From assembly GCA_963921425.1 (NCBI GenBank), contig OY992833.1:11511738-11575737 (forward strand): 64,000 nt of DNA. Direction: 5' to 3'. Numbering within the stretch: the stretch's first letter is position 1; the number at the start of each line of letters is the position of its first letter. The notes under the pieces are model-generated. The model did not search any database. It was not told where the DNA came from and saw nothing but the letters and a program-made list of their open reading frames with translations. Made by a program: the position numbers and the translations under genes. The stretch comes from Dryas octopetala. Taxonomy: Eukaryota > Streptophyta > Magnoliopsida > Rosales > Rosaceae. Positions 1-13,108 of this stretch are shown here, piece after piece.

Positions 1-1245
1 CATAAATATTTCGTGAGAATTTCGCTGAAATGTTCGAAATTTCGAACACTCTTCAAGGCCATTTTTTTAAAAATTTGAGAGAAATTTCGTCAAAATTTAG
101 CAAAATTTTCCTACAATCCACAACTTATTACTTACTCAGTACCCAGAAAGGTAGAAATTCGATTTGTACGCAGAACTCATCGATTCTCTTTCTTTCTCCT
201 TTGTCTTCTTCTTGCTGGACTTCTTTCTTCTTTCTCTCTCTCTTCTCTCTTCTCAGTTATCACCGATTCTCTATTCTCTCTCTTTTCTCACCGATGATCT
301 CATTGGTGATTCTCTCTTTCTTCTCAGTTCTCACCAATTCCGGCACATCTCGGTGGCCCAGCCCACCGGCGTAACCCCCAGTCGCCTGCTGTCCTACCCC
401 AGCCACCTCAAAGCTTGCCTACTCCCCTGCGCATAGATCAGCTTTGGAACACTGGTACAGTTGCTAACTTAGTAACTTCACTAACCTGCTAATTGTAAAT
501 TTGTAATTGCTATAGCCTATAAGGCTATAAGTCTATAACTATAAATCTATAATCTAAATATCTAATCCTCTTTTCCCGTGAGCTCAACTTTAATTCAATA
601 ACTATTGGGAGGTTGGCTGACTTGGCTCTCTGTATATGAGACTTATGACTTTATGAGTATATCAAATTTATGGGTCTTCTAGAGTTCTAGCTATAAATAA
701 TTAATTATTGACATTGTATAATTATATAATTTATTATTTATATGATTTTGATTTTAGTTGTATGATTTTTTTTTTCGGTGCTCTTAGGTTGATTTTGATT
801 TTGTATAATTTGTATTTTGATTTTGGTTGATTTTGATTTTGGTTGATTTTGAATTTTGAATTTTGATTTTGGTTGATATTGGGAATTGGAATTGGTATAA
901 TTTGTTAATAATTAATATGGAATTTTAGAATTTGTATGATTTGTTAATAATATATTAATATGTATGAAATTAGTAATTTAGAATTGATGAAATTAATATG
1001 AAATTTGTATGATTTGTTAATAATTTGTATGAATTGGTGATATACATATACTTATATGATATGAAATTAGTAATATGAAATTGCCAATTGGTAATATTAA
1101 TATCAATATGATATGAAATTAGTAATATACTAATATGATATTAATTCTTTGGTGATATACTGATATGATATTAATATGAAATTTGTTAATTGTTATTGTG
1201 TATCTATCAGTGTATGTCTTTTTGTTATTAGGAATTTATGATTCA
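1..1245. other. AT-rich flank of hAT element, no gene seen
   Basis: No convincing gene. Positions about 180-350 are pyrimidine-rich (CTTT/CTCT runs), and 740-1180 is very AT-rich with many short TTTTGATTTTGG and TAATATGAAATT words. It is probably the 5' untranslated part of the hAT element that follows. I looked for a terminal inverted repeat matching the far side near 4740-4850 and did not find a clear one, so the left end may lie outside the window. Confidence 0.4.
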
Positions 1246-4200
1246 ATGGCCAGCGGAGGGAGATCACGTGATCCAGCTTGGGATCATGCCGATCCACTAC
1301 CAGGTAGTAAACAATGTTCAATATGCAAATATTGTGGCCTTGTTATGAAGGGTGCTGGAGTGACACGACTGAAATACGACCTTAGTGGTTTGGTCCTGGA
1401 AACAATGTGCAACGATGTAATAGTGTCCCACCAGAAGTGAAACAATTTATCATTGCAGGGATGCAACACAAACAATACCAAAAGAGAAAAAAAATTACAA
1501 CGAATCGAAGAGCTCAAGGAAGAGCTTCGAGAACAATGTCAGATTGAGCTGAGTGACGATGATGATGATGAGAATGAGGATGAGGATGAGAATGATGAAG
1601 ATCATAATGATGATATGAGGCCTTAAGAGCGAAGAGAATTTCGAGCTGCACTTCGAGCCTCTAGAGCAGCAGAATGGGAGAAGGAACACTTACATAAAGT
1701 CCCAAATAGGGGACAAGGTTCTGGGTCTAGTAGTGGTGCACAGATGCGAAGATGATCAAGTATGAGCGAACCACAACCAACACCTCAAGTACCACCAAGC
1801 TTGTACAAGGCAGCTCAAGCACACCAAAAGAGTTTAAAAAATCTCTTTTCTGGAGGGTCAATCAAAGATGAGATGCAATGCTTGATCAACAAGTTCTTCA
1901 TATTTGAAAATGTTCCTCTTTCAACAACAACATCTCATTATTTCAAAAATTTGGTAATAGGAGTAGAAGTGAAACCTCCAACATCCTATCAAATACGCAC
2001 CAGATTTTTTGACCATGAGTTTAAAGAAATGCAAGAGCATGTTAACAAATTGAAGACCGATTGGGCAACTTATGGTTGCACAATCATGTGCGATGGTTGG
2101 ACAAGTCCAACTAAATTCTCTATCATAAACTTCATAGCCTACTCAAAAGGGAAGTCGGTATTCCTTAAGTCCGTTGACTCTTCAGATCGTGTAAAGGATC
2201 ATAAATATATATGGGCTACTGAAAGATGTAATCACGGAGGTTGGAGAGGAGAATGTTGTTCAAGTTGTGACTGACAATGGTTTCGCATTTGTCAAAGTAG
2301 GTAAGAAGTTAATGAACAAATACAATGTGTACTAGACGTCGTCTGCAGCACATTGCATTGATCTAATGTTTGAAGAGATGGAGAAGAAAGAGTAGATTGC
2401 TAATGTGATTAAAAAGGCCAGAATGATCAAGAATTATATTTACAACCATAACTGGTTGTTGGCAAAGATGTGAGAGATCACGAAGGAAGATATTGTACGT
2501 CCTGGTGCTACCTGATTTGCTACAAACTATATTGCATTGGATAGTTTGTATGGTAAGATGATGGGACTGAAGCAATTGTTCACTAGTGATGATTGGGGTC
2601 GTAGCAATATCCGGCGTTCAGATGCAAGCATGATGGTTGAAATTATAGTTCTTGATCACTCTTTTTTGGCAACTGATGTATAAGGTTTACGGTCTGTTTG
2701 AACCTCTCTATGTAGTTTTACGTATTGTCGACACATAAGTGTATCCTACAATGGAATCAATTTATGAGTTGATGCGTGTCGTGAAGGAAGAGCTAGAAAA
2801 AAAATAGAGTGCACGGTGGGTGATAAAAATCATCAATGAACGATGGTTTAAAACGTTACAACACGATTTGCATGCAATAGATAACCCAATAATTTATTTG
2901 TTATTTTGGTTCCGCATTTTTTTAATTGATTTAGCCTTTAATTAATGTACTAAATTACTAATTATGTATTTCTATATTTACTTGATGCATGATTGCAGCC
3001 TATTATTTAAATCCTCGCTATTAATATAGATCTGGCGTTGGAGATAATGGTGAATTTATTCGAGCTGTGCACAACGTATTCTCCAAATTGGATCCCTATT
3101 CACCAGAAGTTGGCCAATTTGGAAATGAGGTGAAAATAATTTGTCATAAGGCCCATAAGAATCCTTACGAGAAATATTAATACTTTATAGAATTTAATCG
3201 TCTTAAATTATATATTTGATTGATATTGTCTAATTTGTATTGTATTTAGTTTACATATTTTAAAGATGCGCATAAAATGTTCGGAGAGCGAGCTGCAAAA
3301 GCCACTAGATCACGAATGTCTCCTAGTGAGTATACATCGTACTTGTATAAGTTGGATTAACTTAATTATTTATTTCTATAGTTACACTTACACAAACAAA
3401 TTTTTCATTTCAAGTGAATGGTGGGTCATGTATGGAGTGATGAGCCTACTGTGAGAAAGTTAGCTATCAAAATTTTATCACAAACAACATCATCATCAGC
3501 TTGTGAAAGAAACTAGAGCACTTTCGCACTTATACACACCAAGCAACGAAACAGGCTCTCATATAGTATGTTAGAAAAGATGGTATATTGCTACTATAAC
3601 ATGAGACTTGTACTTCGAGACAAGAAAGCAGAGGAGGATCGAGTCGATGAATATGATCCGCTGTATATATATGATGTTGCTATAGGGGATGATGATGTGG
3701 AGGGAAACCAACTTTATCAGTGGATCAGGCCCGTCCATTTAGATGATGATGTAGGAAATCCAGATGCTGATATTGCAGCTCAAGCACGTCAGGAAGGTAT
3801 CAATGTGGACAAAGTTCTAAATGAGGAGGTGAGCTTTACTGAGAGTTTTGATGAACAAATGCAACCAATGTCAACACATCGTAACGAGTCAGTTCCCATT
3901 AATCCTTCTCGATTTGGCAACTTCGACACAAGATCGGGCACACCTCCCAACAATGGAGGTAGAGGTAGTGGTAGTGGTAGATGTAGTGGTGGTGGTGGAA
4001 ATGAAGATTGCACTAGTCATTTTTAAGAGGATATGAGCTCATTTTCTATCGAAGCAAACTACACACATGCAACACAAGATGAGGATCATGGGAGTAGGCG
4101 TGCCGGACCAGGAATTGGTGTCATAAGAAAAGGCTATAGTTGCAAACAAAGAGGTCATGAGAGTCTAGCACGAGAAAAAGAGGATTCATTATCCACCACT

Positions 4201-4526
4201 TTTGGCTCTATAGGAGTAGGAAGTGACAATTACAATTATGGGCAAAACCCTCCAATATTCTACCCATCACATTTGCCTTACTCGGTTGGGTCTAATAGTA
4301 ACTCATGCTCACAACAAGAGACAAACCCTTCAAATGAGTATGCTTATGGGCAAATTCAACCGCAATAGGTTCCTGATCCATATGGTTGTCATGTTGGCAA
4401 TTACATGCAAAATTATGCTCGAGAAGTATATTGGGGTGATTATTCTTCGCATTACACCTACTCTGGACATGATGATACTGAAGACAGTAAAAATTTTCAA
4501 CCTCCTAAAAACTCTATGTGGTATTA
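1246..4526 (+). pseudogene. Decayed hAT-family transposase (BED finger, DUF659-like, hAT dimerisation region)
   Basis: A remnant of a plant hAT DNA-transposon transposase. Reading from ATG 1246, the start (R-S-R-D-P-A-W-D-H, then C-x2-C and G-V-T-R-L-K) is the BED zinc finger. Then come an acidic Asp/Glu-rich stretch (1555-1615) and a DUF659-like block at 1762-2640 with the signature C-D-G-W-T-S-P. The C-terminal dimerisation region is near 3470-3560 (S-S-A-C-E-R-N), followed by a Gly/Ser-rich tail to TAA 4524. The frame is interrupted by many stops (for example TGA 1438, TAG about 1626, TGA about 2272) and frameshifts, so no functional transposase can be made. Some gaps (for example 2880-3030 and 3180-3430) look like old introns. 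Family assignment is strong; exact limits are not. Confidence 0.85.
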
Positions 4527-5309
4527 ATTGCTTATGTAATTCATGTGGCAATATTGTACTATAAATAAAATTGAGGTGTTATTGATGTAATTATTAATTA
4601 GTGAACCATTTTTTTAACAGTATTTGTCTCCAGCCCGTATTATATTCATCACATATCACATGAAACCTATTATATAATTTGGTTTCTTCAATGTTTTTTT
4701 ATCAATGTAGTAGATAAGATGTTAAATAAATATATGGTAAAATTTCATTCAAAAATTCTGTATTTTGATAGCAAATTCCGTCGTTTCTGTCTAATTTTTG
4801 TCAAAATTTAAAAATCTTCGAAATCCAAAATTTTATTCCTTGATTATGCTTCATCATTTAAGTTTGAAAGATAGAGATGTAGTTAATTAAATTGTTCTTC
4901 AAAATTACTACATGGTTTACTTTTTCGTTCTTAATTTCTACTATAAAAAAGTAATATTTACATATGTAATTTGGAAAAAAAAAAAAAAAGAACAAAAAAA
5001 TTCACATGACAATTATATCATCTTTCATTTGAAATCAAACTGATGAAGATATGTGATTATGATTTTTTTTTCTAAAATTTCATTTTAGCCTAACTTATTA
5101 TTTTTGTTTGAATTTTAGATCAAACTAATTTTTTTTCCAAATAGAAAGTGAAAATTTTTAATGAGTCGTTAGTTATGTATATGCAAATTAGAAATAGTCT
5201 TATACACACACGAAATGTGTGACAAAATATTATTGTTTGTGATAGCACGTAAAATGATGTTCGATTCAAATTTTGATATAGCTAATTTATACACCAAAGT
5301 GCCATAAAA
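4527..5309. other. AT-rich spacer, nothing recognised
   Basis: AT-rich DNA between the hAT pseudogene and the left end of the Harbinger element. It has an A-run near 4976-4990 and no reading frame with recognisable content. The right end of the hAT element probably lies in the first 350 bases. Confidence 0.4.
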
Positions 5310-5697
5310 GAGCATGTGCAATGCAAGGTTAATAGGAGAGGTCAGTTTAATATATTGACATTGTGGAAGAAAAAATGCTTGCGATGGAAGATCAATAATT
5401 GACTATTGAACTGACTTATCAATAACCAAGTCAAAAAATTGACATAGTTATTGCCAATTGACATCCTTGGAACCGAGACAAGCTGGGACCTGGAGCAGAG
5501 CGCTTTGAAATTTAATTGGTCAATAGTCTGAATTTTGATCGTTGGTGCTAACCTTTTTTTTTTTTCACTTTAACATATTTACAAATCCTATATATATCTC
5601 TCATGTTATTTTCACAATATTACATCCCTTACATTTGTGTATTGCCCCTCTTGAGCTTATTGTAGTGTTCATTTCTCTCTCTACAAATTTTGTACAG

Positions 5698-5895
5698 TAG
5701 TGCTAGATATACCACATTTTTATACCATAATTTCATACCACCTTATGTGGCAACTTACATGGCATTCATACATTGGATACTAAAAAATAAAAAGAAAAAC
5801 CCAAAAAGAAAAAGAAAAACTTTGTCCAATAAAGTAATGACACGTGAGATGGTATAAGAATGTGGTATAAGAAATGTGGTAAGAATAACATTATT
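5698..5895. mobile_element. Small MITE with ATACCAC-rich inverted ends
   Basis: About 200 bp whose two halves are imperfect complements. The left half carries ATACCACATTTTTATACCA (from about 5708); the right half carries the complementary words GGTATAAGAATGTGGTATAAG and ATGTGGTAAGAA. It has no coding capacity and sits inside the left arm of the Harbinger element. The exact ends and the target duplication are not clear, so the superfamily is left open. Confidence 0.5.
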
Positions 5896-6049
5896 CAATT
5901 TTGTATTTTTATTTTGCATCAAAGATGAGTAAAAAAAGGCCACATTTTCCATTGATAAAGAAGTAGCCATATGCCGTGCTTTTGTTCATATCTCCGAAGA
6001 TCCGATCATTGGTGTGGATCAAACTCGAAAAGTATTTTAGGTCTGAGTA

Positions 6050-8065
6050 TGTCACGCCCCAATCCTGAATAAAATCTAATATCTAGGAGTGAAGCGTGAC
6101 TTACGTTCTAATCGCAGATTAATAAAATTTTTTCTACAATTAAGACGTGAGAAGAAAATATAATAATATAAAATAATTGAAGAGACTAAGTAAAGTGAAA
6201 ATGAAAAATAGACTTTATTTAGCAAACTACTATTCCAAGAGTACCATACTAGATGTTTATCTTCTTATATATATTACAATGTATTGATAAACAAACAAAA
6301 CATAGTACTCCAGCAAATTCTCTAAATTTCCCTTGGGTATTCCACATCATTGGTCATATTTCTGTCACCTGCATGATTTATTAGGGTGTGAGCTTTTAAG
6401 GCTCAGTAGGGTATAGTGATCCCTCATGGCCAGTTATCACATTTAATCAATGTCTCAGTAAAAGAAAATAAATACAGATAATGATTTCAATTATATGCAA
6501 TGAGAATGTGTGTACTCACTCCTTAACCATTCCCGTTGACACATACCGAAGACAAACAGGCCTACACGTCCCATACCGTGCATCCTTCCACTATGGCCCC
6601 GAATGTCCCAAGTATGAGCCAACACCCGTCCGTCCTTTAAGCCCAAATATTTTGAATATAATTAATTCCACTTTTTCTTCAATAATTCTTCCACAAATCA
6701 TGAGATCACCAGGTACATCTCCCTTTCTCCATGGTATCTCTAATAAATCACGAGACCACCAAGTTCATCTCCCTTTCTTCTTGGTGTCTCAATTAATCAT
6801 TTTCATAACCTTGTTCACAATCACACTTTCCTTATGCACTTATGATTATGCATGTAAAGATAAACATTAATGCATGTATAGAGAAATTAAATAGTACATG
6901 CATAATAATTTAACCTTACGCAATTTGAGTGTATCACAGACTTAGGAATTTCACAGTGCACACCCAAGATTAATAATAAAAGCTTATTCACAAATATAAT
7001 GCACTTAATACATTTAATGAAGAAATAACATCACAAGTAATAAAGATAAATTATCACAAGAAAATAAATCACACAACATGACACAAGGATTAATTGTAAT
7101 ATAGTCCAATCATTGGGGAAATAGAGACCCTACCTTAATTTCTTGAGCACGAGTTCCTTCTTGGTCCGTTCCTATGTGTTCGGGTCTAAAAAGTTTAAAA
7201 AATATAGTTTAGATATAACTTAATTAAATTTAAATTTATTTCACTCTCTTTTTAAGGAGAGTGTAACTCACACTCTAACTTAGAGGTGTCGGATTGACGC
7301 AAAACTTGTACCACTAGACTCGTATCGAAAAATAGAGTTAGTAGGGTGAAAAATTGGGCGAAAACGGTCGCCAGAAACAGCCGCACCCGCGACCACGCGC
7401 CGGCGGTGCGAGTGGGGTGGCTGGCCGGCCACTGTTCATCGTCTCTTTAAACAACCCCTGTTCTTTCCAGATTTTCCAGTTTTTTTATCTCATTTTTTAC
7501 TCGACTTTTGACCTATCAAACCTTCACCAAATTGAGCAAACTTATACTTGTTTTAAAGCTCTGCATCATCTCTTTACAACCATATAAAGAACATGAAAAA
7601 CGGACGGTTAAAACTCAAGTTATAAGGCTCGAAAGGAGGCCATACGAACATGCGAATTTTTTGGAAAAATTTTCAGATTTTTCATATTTCTTTGTTTTCA
7701 ATTTTCCTTCAATTCCAAACCACAAAACATGTTTCTAAGGCTATAATAAGGCTATCTACAACCAAATTTTTAGTTTTACAACATAAAAGAAAGGTGTGTA
7801 AATAAAATTATAAAACAACAAGTTTTAGGAAAAATTTGTTAAGGACACCCATGTTTCCATGGGTTCCTTAAACTCACCTTTCTTTATACCCCCCTTGAGT
7901 TCTATAGAGGCTAAAAGCTGTGACTTCCTACAGTAAAGAAAAACCATAGATGACAAAAAGGGGTTAGTTTATGGAAAGTTTAAAGAAAAACTTCTAAGAT
8001 AAAATTTCAATTTCTAACCTTACTAGAGTTTCCAACCTCTCCTTCTCTAACTCTTTCTAGTTCAC

Positions 8066-8118
<53 letters not shown>

Positions 8119-8509
8119 TTCTCCCTCCCTCTGTTCTTTTCTCTGTTCAGTTTTTCTTCGTTGCTTCCTTAAGTGTGAGCTCTTCACACCAAAGCCCTTT
8201 ATTTATAATCCAACTTGTTGGCTCAAATTTGGTTAAGTTCATTGGCTCTCATCATTGCCTAGAGGTGACTCATCCCTCTAAGAAGAATCAAAACCATTGA
8301 TCAAGGCTTATGTGTAAAAACTTATGTATATGTAATTAAGGGAATGGACGTTGGTATTATCTTCAAATCCATTTAGAAATTTTTTTTTTTGTTGGGCTTT
8401 TCATCTCTTGTAAAACAATTGGGCTAAAGCCCAAACTTAGAAATTTAACCCAATTTTAAAGCCCATAAATATTATTATTATTATTATTATTATTTTTTAG
8501 GACATTACA
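6050..8509 (-). mobile_element. Solo LTR of a Ty3/gypsy element, target duplication GAGTA
   Basis: A 2460-bp solo LTR. On the minus strand it begins TGTAATGTCCTAAAAAATAA and ends GGGGCGTGACA, that is TG...CA. It is flanked by the perfect 5-bp duplication GAGTA (6045-6049 and 8510-8514). No internal region or second LTR is present, so it formed by LTR-LTR recombination. The (CT)n tract at 8069-8118 lies inside. ORFs at 6481-6870 and 7354-7738 show no protein similarity that I recognise and are treated as chance. Confidence 0.85.
8069..8118. repeat. (CT)n microsatellite
   Basis: About 50 bp of CT dinucleotides with one TT interruption, inside the solo LTR. Confidence 0.95.
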
Positions 8510-8936
8510 GAGTACATGAAAAGTATGTTGAGTTTACTGGTGAAGCGTTAGGCGAGCGTACAATTGAGAGTGTCAAGTGCAAATGGCATCAAATCAAGAA
8601 GATAGTCATTTTTTATCATTCTTGTCTTAAACAAGTAGACAACCGTAGGCAAAATGGGCTCTTCGAGGTTGACCGGGTAAGCTTATTAATGTTTTATTAT
8701 TAATAATTACAAAATATGTGTTTTATCATTTTAATGTTAATGTTTTAATCTTATCAATTATATTTGAAGGTCTGAGAAGCAAGAATTTTGTTCAAAGAAA
8801 AAGAGCTAGCAGTATTTACAAAGGACCATTGTTATGAGGTTTTACATTAAACATTTCCTCTTTGTTGGTGTCACCAATTCGCAACCTATCAGACTCACCG
8901 ATCTTGAGCTACAATTACAACCAATGGAGAACGTTG

Positions 8937-9482
8937 TGTAAGTTCTGCAATACATCTATTAGCATACACATCATAAAGATACAAGTATAACTTAATTCCA
9001 CTGTGACAATATTGATGTTCATATATCAGAACTATAGGAAACACTAACCTGATTAAGACATCATGCAGAACAATAGAAGATGCTTAAGTCCTATGGCATA
9101 AGTCTTCCAATCAGCACAGCAACTTCAGTAGCCTCTCACGCAGATAGGGTTGAGTTCTTGGCTTGTTCTTGGCTTCGGATAGCTGTGTGATCAGGGACTT
9201 ATGCTTATATAGAGAATCACTAGAATCTTAGTTCCTCCTATCAAGGTGAACTGGATTCTCAATCCTACTGTGACTCTATATAAGACTTTGTTGGATCATT
9301 GCCTTGTTTATAGAATAAGGCCTTTAGGTAACTAAGTCTGCCTAGTCCAACTCAGATAAGTAATCTATTTAAGATGGACTTCCTGATTTATGTCTTATTA
9401 GTAAACCTATTACTTGTATCTTAAGTATTAGTGTAATATTGACTCCGAGTAGAACAAGGCATTAGTCCATTTAATTCTTACA
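8937..9482 (-). repeat. 3' LTR of the LARD-like element
   Basis: 546 bp with TGTAAG...CTTACA termini. Its right half (from about 9165) matches 18499-18807 with scattered substitutions and small indels. The divergence is clearly greater than between the gypsy LTRs nested in the same element, so this element is older. Confidence 0.75.
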
Positions 9483-9495
9483 TTCTCCCACTTGG
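9483..9495 (-). promoter_or_regulatory. Polypurine tract of the LARD-like element
   Basis: On the minus strand CCAAGTGGGAGAA lies directly before the 3' LTR. This is where plus-strand DNA priming would occur, and it fixes the orientation of the element. Confidence 0.6.
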
Positions 9496-10920
9496 ACAAA
9501 CATTGTTCTTATTTGTCACATTTACACAATACTGCAAGTAATCTGAATTTGCGCTGGTTTTATTAGTTAACAAGACTTAGCTCAACTTTGTCAAGATATT
9601 ATATTGAACACCAGATTATGAGAAGCAATTAAGTCATTAAACTGCTTAATCCACTCATAGTCATTGATGCCAATACCATATCCCACATAAGTCATTTACA
9701 AGGCATGAAAATGAAAATTGGTTTACAAAGTAGCTGTGTCTTACATAGTATTAAACTTGTAAACTCGGTCATTCTTAATGATTTTGCCTTCTTCAAATGC
9801 AAGATCACTAAATCTTATTAGCAAGATCTTTATACACATGCACAGACATTATGCCTTAATTACTGTCAACATCATCTTAATGACAATGTCACAATCTATA
9901 TAGGTACACATGTGAATACCACAATGTATGTATATATATACTTTAAAATTGAAACTGAAAACCATATATATTAGAATTGAGCTGAAAAACTGAAATCATA
10001 AGTCTAGTTCAATTTTAATAAAACTGTAAAAATTCAAATAACCGAAATTGAATTTATGGCACTTATTGTCTGCCTTAACAACTGAAATGCAAAAAAAATC
10101 AATAATACTGATAGAATTGAAACTCCCACTATATCTAAAGCTCCCATTGAATTGAAGCATTTAAAAGTGAAGCATCCATATATAAGTGAGCATTAACCCT
10201 TAAGTTTACAAATATTTTAGCTCCCACTAATCAAAAAGGTCTCATAAAAGCCACTTATAAAGTAGAAATTTAATGAACACAATTTCTATGTTCAAAGAGA
10301 CTACATGCATGATTTTGTTTCATTTTTGGGCAAAAAACATAATATGCTACTGAATGTCCATTATTGCATACTCAAAATAGTAAATAAAGTATTTTGAATT
10401 CACCTAAAATATGCAAAACTAAGAAACTGATTATGAATGTTTCTCCATGCAGCAAGAATTACTTAAGTGAGTTACCGGGAAATATCTTTAAATTTCTTAT
10501 GTGAAACAAAATTTTAGAACACCATAACATAATCAAAAATTGTCCATTAACCGAAAATCATACATTAAACATTCTTAAAGTGATACTATCCATGGAAAAC
10601 TTTTTAGGCTAAAAGGGTGTAAAATTGACTTTAATTAACATATACAGGTAGACTGATACACTGAAAAAAAATACAGTGAAACTATATACTGAAATTGTCA
10701 TAGCTGCACTCAAAACTATTAGATCTTCCCGTTAGTGACTTAGAAATCACATACCATAATAGTCATGCAAAAGGAGATATGGAGTGCCAAAAAAAATAAT
10801 AAAAAATTCTACAACATGATCATTTGATTTCTAAGACACTAATTTGGACATTGTGGAAAAATTCATGACATAAAAAGATTCACCACAATTGACCATATAT
10901 ATAACTAGCAATTTATAATA

Positions 10921-11315
10921 GGGATTAATACCATTTTGCTCCCCCGACTATTACACTTGTATCAGTTTGCTCCCCAGACTTCTAATTTGGAAAATTAAGG
11001 ACTCTGACTTTTTCAATTTTGCCAATTGAGGTTCTTTTGTCAATTTACACATTTTTTATCCAAATCTTTGAGGGCAAAATGGTCCCTTCCAATTAGATCT
11101 TATCATTTTTTCCTCATGCATCATTTTTCCTCTTTTATTTCTTGCTAAATTTTGCTTGATCATCTCGACATTTTAGATGAAAAATGTATAAATTGACGGA
11201 ATAACCTTAATTGGCAAAATTGAAAAAGTCAGGGTCCTTAATTTTCCAAATTAGAAGTCTAGGGAGCAAACTGATACATGTGTAATAGTCTGGGGAGCAA
11301 AATGACATTAATCCC
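10921..11315. mobile_element. Mutator-like MITE with 9-bp target duplication
   Basis: A 395-bp foldback element starting GGGATTAATACCATTTTGCT and ending with the near-complement ...AAATGACATTAATCCC. The inverted arms are roughly 150 bp. It is flanked by the perfect 9-bp duplication TTTATAATA (10912-10920 and 11316-11324). Long inverted ends plus a 9-bp duplication are the signature of Mutator-like elements. It has no coding capacity. A truncated relative is at 52748-53045. Confidence 0.9.
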
Positions 11316-12416
11316 TTTATAATAACATTAAGCATGCTTAAAGGAGACACAAATTAAGAACTAAACCAATAACCATGAAAATCATATAGGGTAAGAGCTG
11401 GCAGTATTCACATATGCATAACTACTGGACACAAAGAGTGATATGTGACAGCTGAAAAATAAATATATAACAAATCTCATACATATTATACACTACAATG
11501 ATTTATTAAATTATATATATAGACAAACTAATCTGCTAGATGACATCGGATAAATAAAAAATTATATAAATAAATCTATCGAAACCAAAATAGCTATAAA
11601 CTCTTGTTTGCCAATTCACTAATATAGATTTTATTTGCACTAAAGAATTTGATCCATTAAATTAATCTAATTCAATATGTGGTCAGAATACTTAGAACCA
11701 AAACAATAACATAGGCAGGTCATAAATGAAACTTAAACCAAAACTTAACTGGAAACAAAATCGAAAATTCATTACCTGTATCAAATCTGTTAAAACTTCA
11801 TGTGTTATTCATATGAATCATGTAATCTACTTATAAACAGATTTATATAAATTTAACAACTAATGATGTAAACAAAAACTCATTAGTCATATAAGTTTAA
11901 TTAACATAAATAGACAAGAACAAATTTGATTGAATATTGTTTTTGAAACTGTAACTTCATGCGTTGTTATATCACACCTTTGGGCAAGAAATATAATAAG
12001 CTCAAACAAACTTTGCACAAAAGTGCACATGAATTATATTTCAAGCTAAAAGAATACAGATAAGTGAGAATAGGTTCAATGAACAAAGCTGTCTGAATTT
12101 TAATTGCAGATATCAATGCAACACTGAAAATTAAAAAGTATGAGTAAACTTGTTTCCATACGGCTACCAGTATAATAAAAAATTGAAAACAAGATCCATC
12201 TCCTTAGCCAAATCGCCCAATCATCTCAATTAGGCCTAACACAATTTCAACGTCTTGCTTTTACTTCTTGAAATTGTGATCATTAAGAGGTTCAATACTA
12301 GAGAAACTTATGGATACTGCATTTAAAAGTGATATGTATTAAATCAAAATTGTACTAAAACTTGTAATAGGTATATATATATATATATATGTAATATACC
12401 CGAAAACTATAGTTGC

Positions 12417-12460
12417 TTTTCACTACATGGATCGAATTTGTGATGTTCATGTAGTGAAAA
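12417..12460. other. Perfect 13-bp-stem hairpin
   Basis: TTTTCACTACATG (12417-12429) and its exact complement CATGTAGTGAAAA (12448-12460) enclose an 18-base loop. A shorter homologous hairpin occurs in the next repeat copy. The sequence shows the structure; any role in RNA packaging or dimerisation is inference. Confidence 0.8.
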
Positions 12461-13076
12461 CTATAGCATATATATCATGTTCCATCCTATTATAAGATCC
12501 CTTGATCTAGATGTGCTTAATTTCTGCAATTTGTTGAGCAGAAATTACAACTATAAAGACTGATCTTATTAGAAGGCTATAACATGTGAGTGAATTATGT
12601 ATCTTAAGTGTTCAGATAACTTTATCTCTTTAAAGAGAGCCAACAAATACCTAAAATTTCAGACTTTCAATCTATATTATGTCAAGTACTGTTAGCTAGC
12701 TTGACCACAACACTCATTATGCAGAAGGATTTGTTATTTCTGACATAATGAGAACTATGAACGAAAACCAAGTAACTGATCACATATTTAACATCAATAT
12801 TTTGTAGCGGATTATATAGCCTTATTAATCCTTGCATGTTTTGAATTACCAGTTTGTACCATATAGGATTAATATATAAGTAAACAACCTAATAAGATTA
12901 TGTATCATATATATATTATATGCAGCGGAGTGAAAAATTTATTAACACATAACCTCATGAAAAATTTGCAGGTATGCATATATACATAATTTAAGTAGCA
13001 TGGAAGAGAACGAATGGTCTGATTTGGGAGAAAAACCCTTATTCAGTAAAAACCAAAAACTGAAGATTCTCTTTTG

Positions 13077-13108
13077 CTACATGAATCGAATTTGTTGTGT
13101 TCATGTAG
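13077..13108. other. Second copy of the LARD hairpin
   Basis: CTACATGAA (13077-13085) pairs with TTCATGTAG (13100-13108) around a loop whose sequence (ATCGAATTTGT) is shared with the first hairpin. Both the stem and part of the loop are kept between the two copies. Confidence 0.75.

Larger units (their letters stand above)
5961..8934 (+). pseudogene. Harbinger ORF1 (DNA-binding accessory protein), interrupted
   Basis: Two pieces of one old frame. 5961-6049 reads like L-C-R-A-F-V-H-I-S-E-D-P ... G-V-D-Q-T. After the solo LTR it resumes at 8510 with H-E-K-Y-V-E-F-T-G-E-A-L-G-E-R-T-I, then a K-C-K-W-H-Q-I-K-K stretch typical of the Myb/trihelix-like ORF1 proteins that partner PIF/Harbinger nucleases. 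The coding match fades after about 8680, where a GT donor-like site and AT-rich sequence follow. Stops and the insertion make it dead. The 5-bp duplication GAGTA at both sides of the LTR shows where the frame was split. Confidence 0.65.

Noticed and set aside
30..436. Overlapping ORFs of 114 and 90 codons at the window start
   Set aside because: Low-complexity Ser/Leu/Phe from CT-rich DNA; no family recognised; probable non-coding part of the hAT element.
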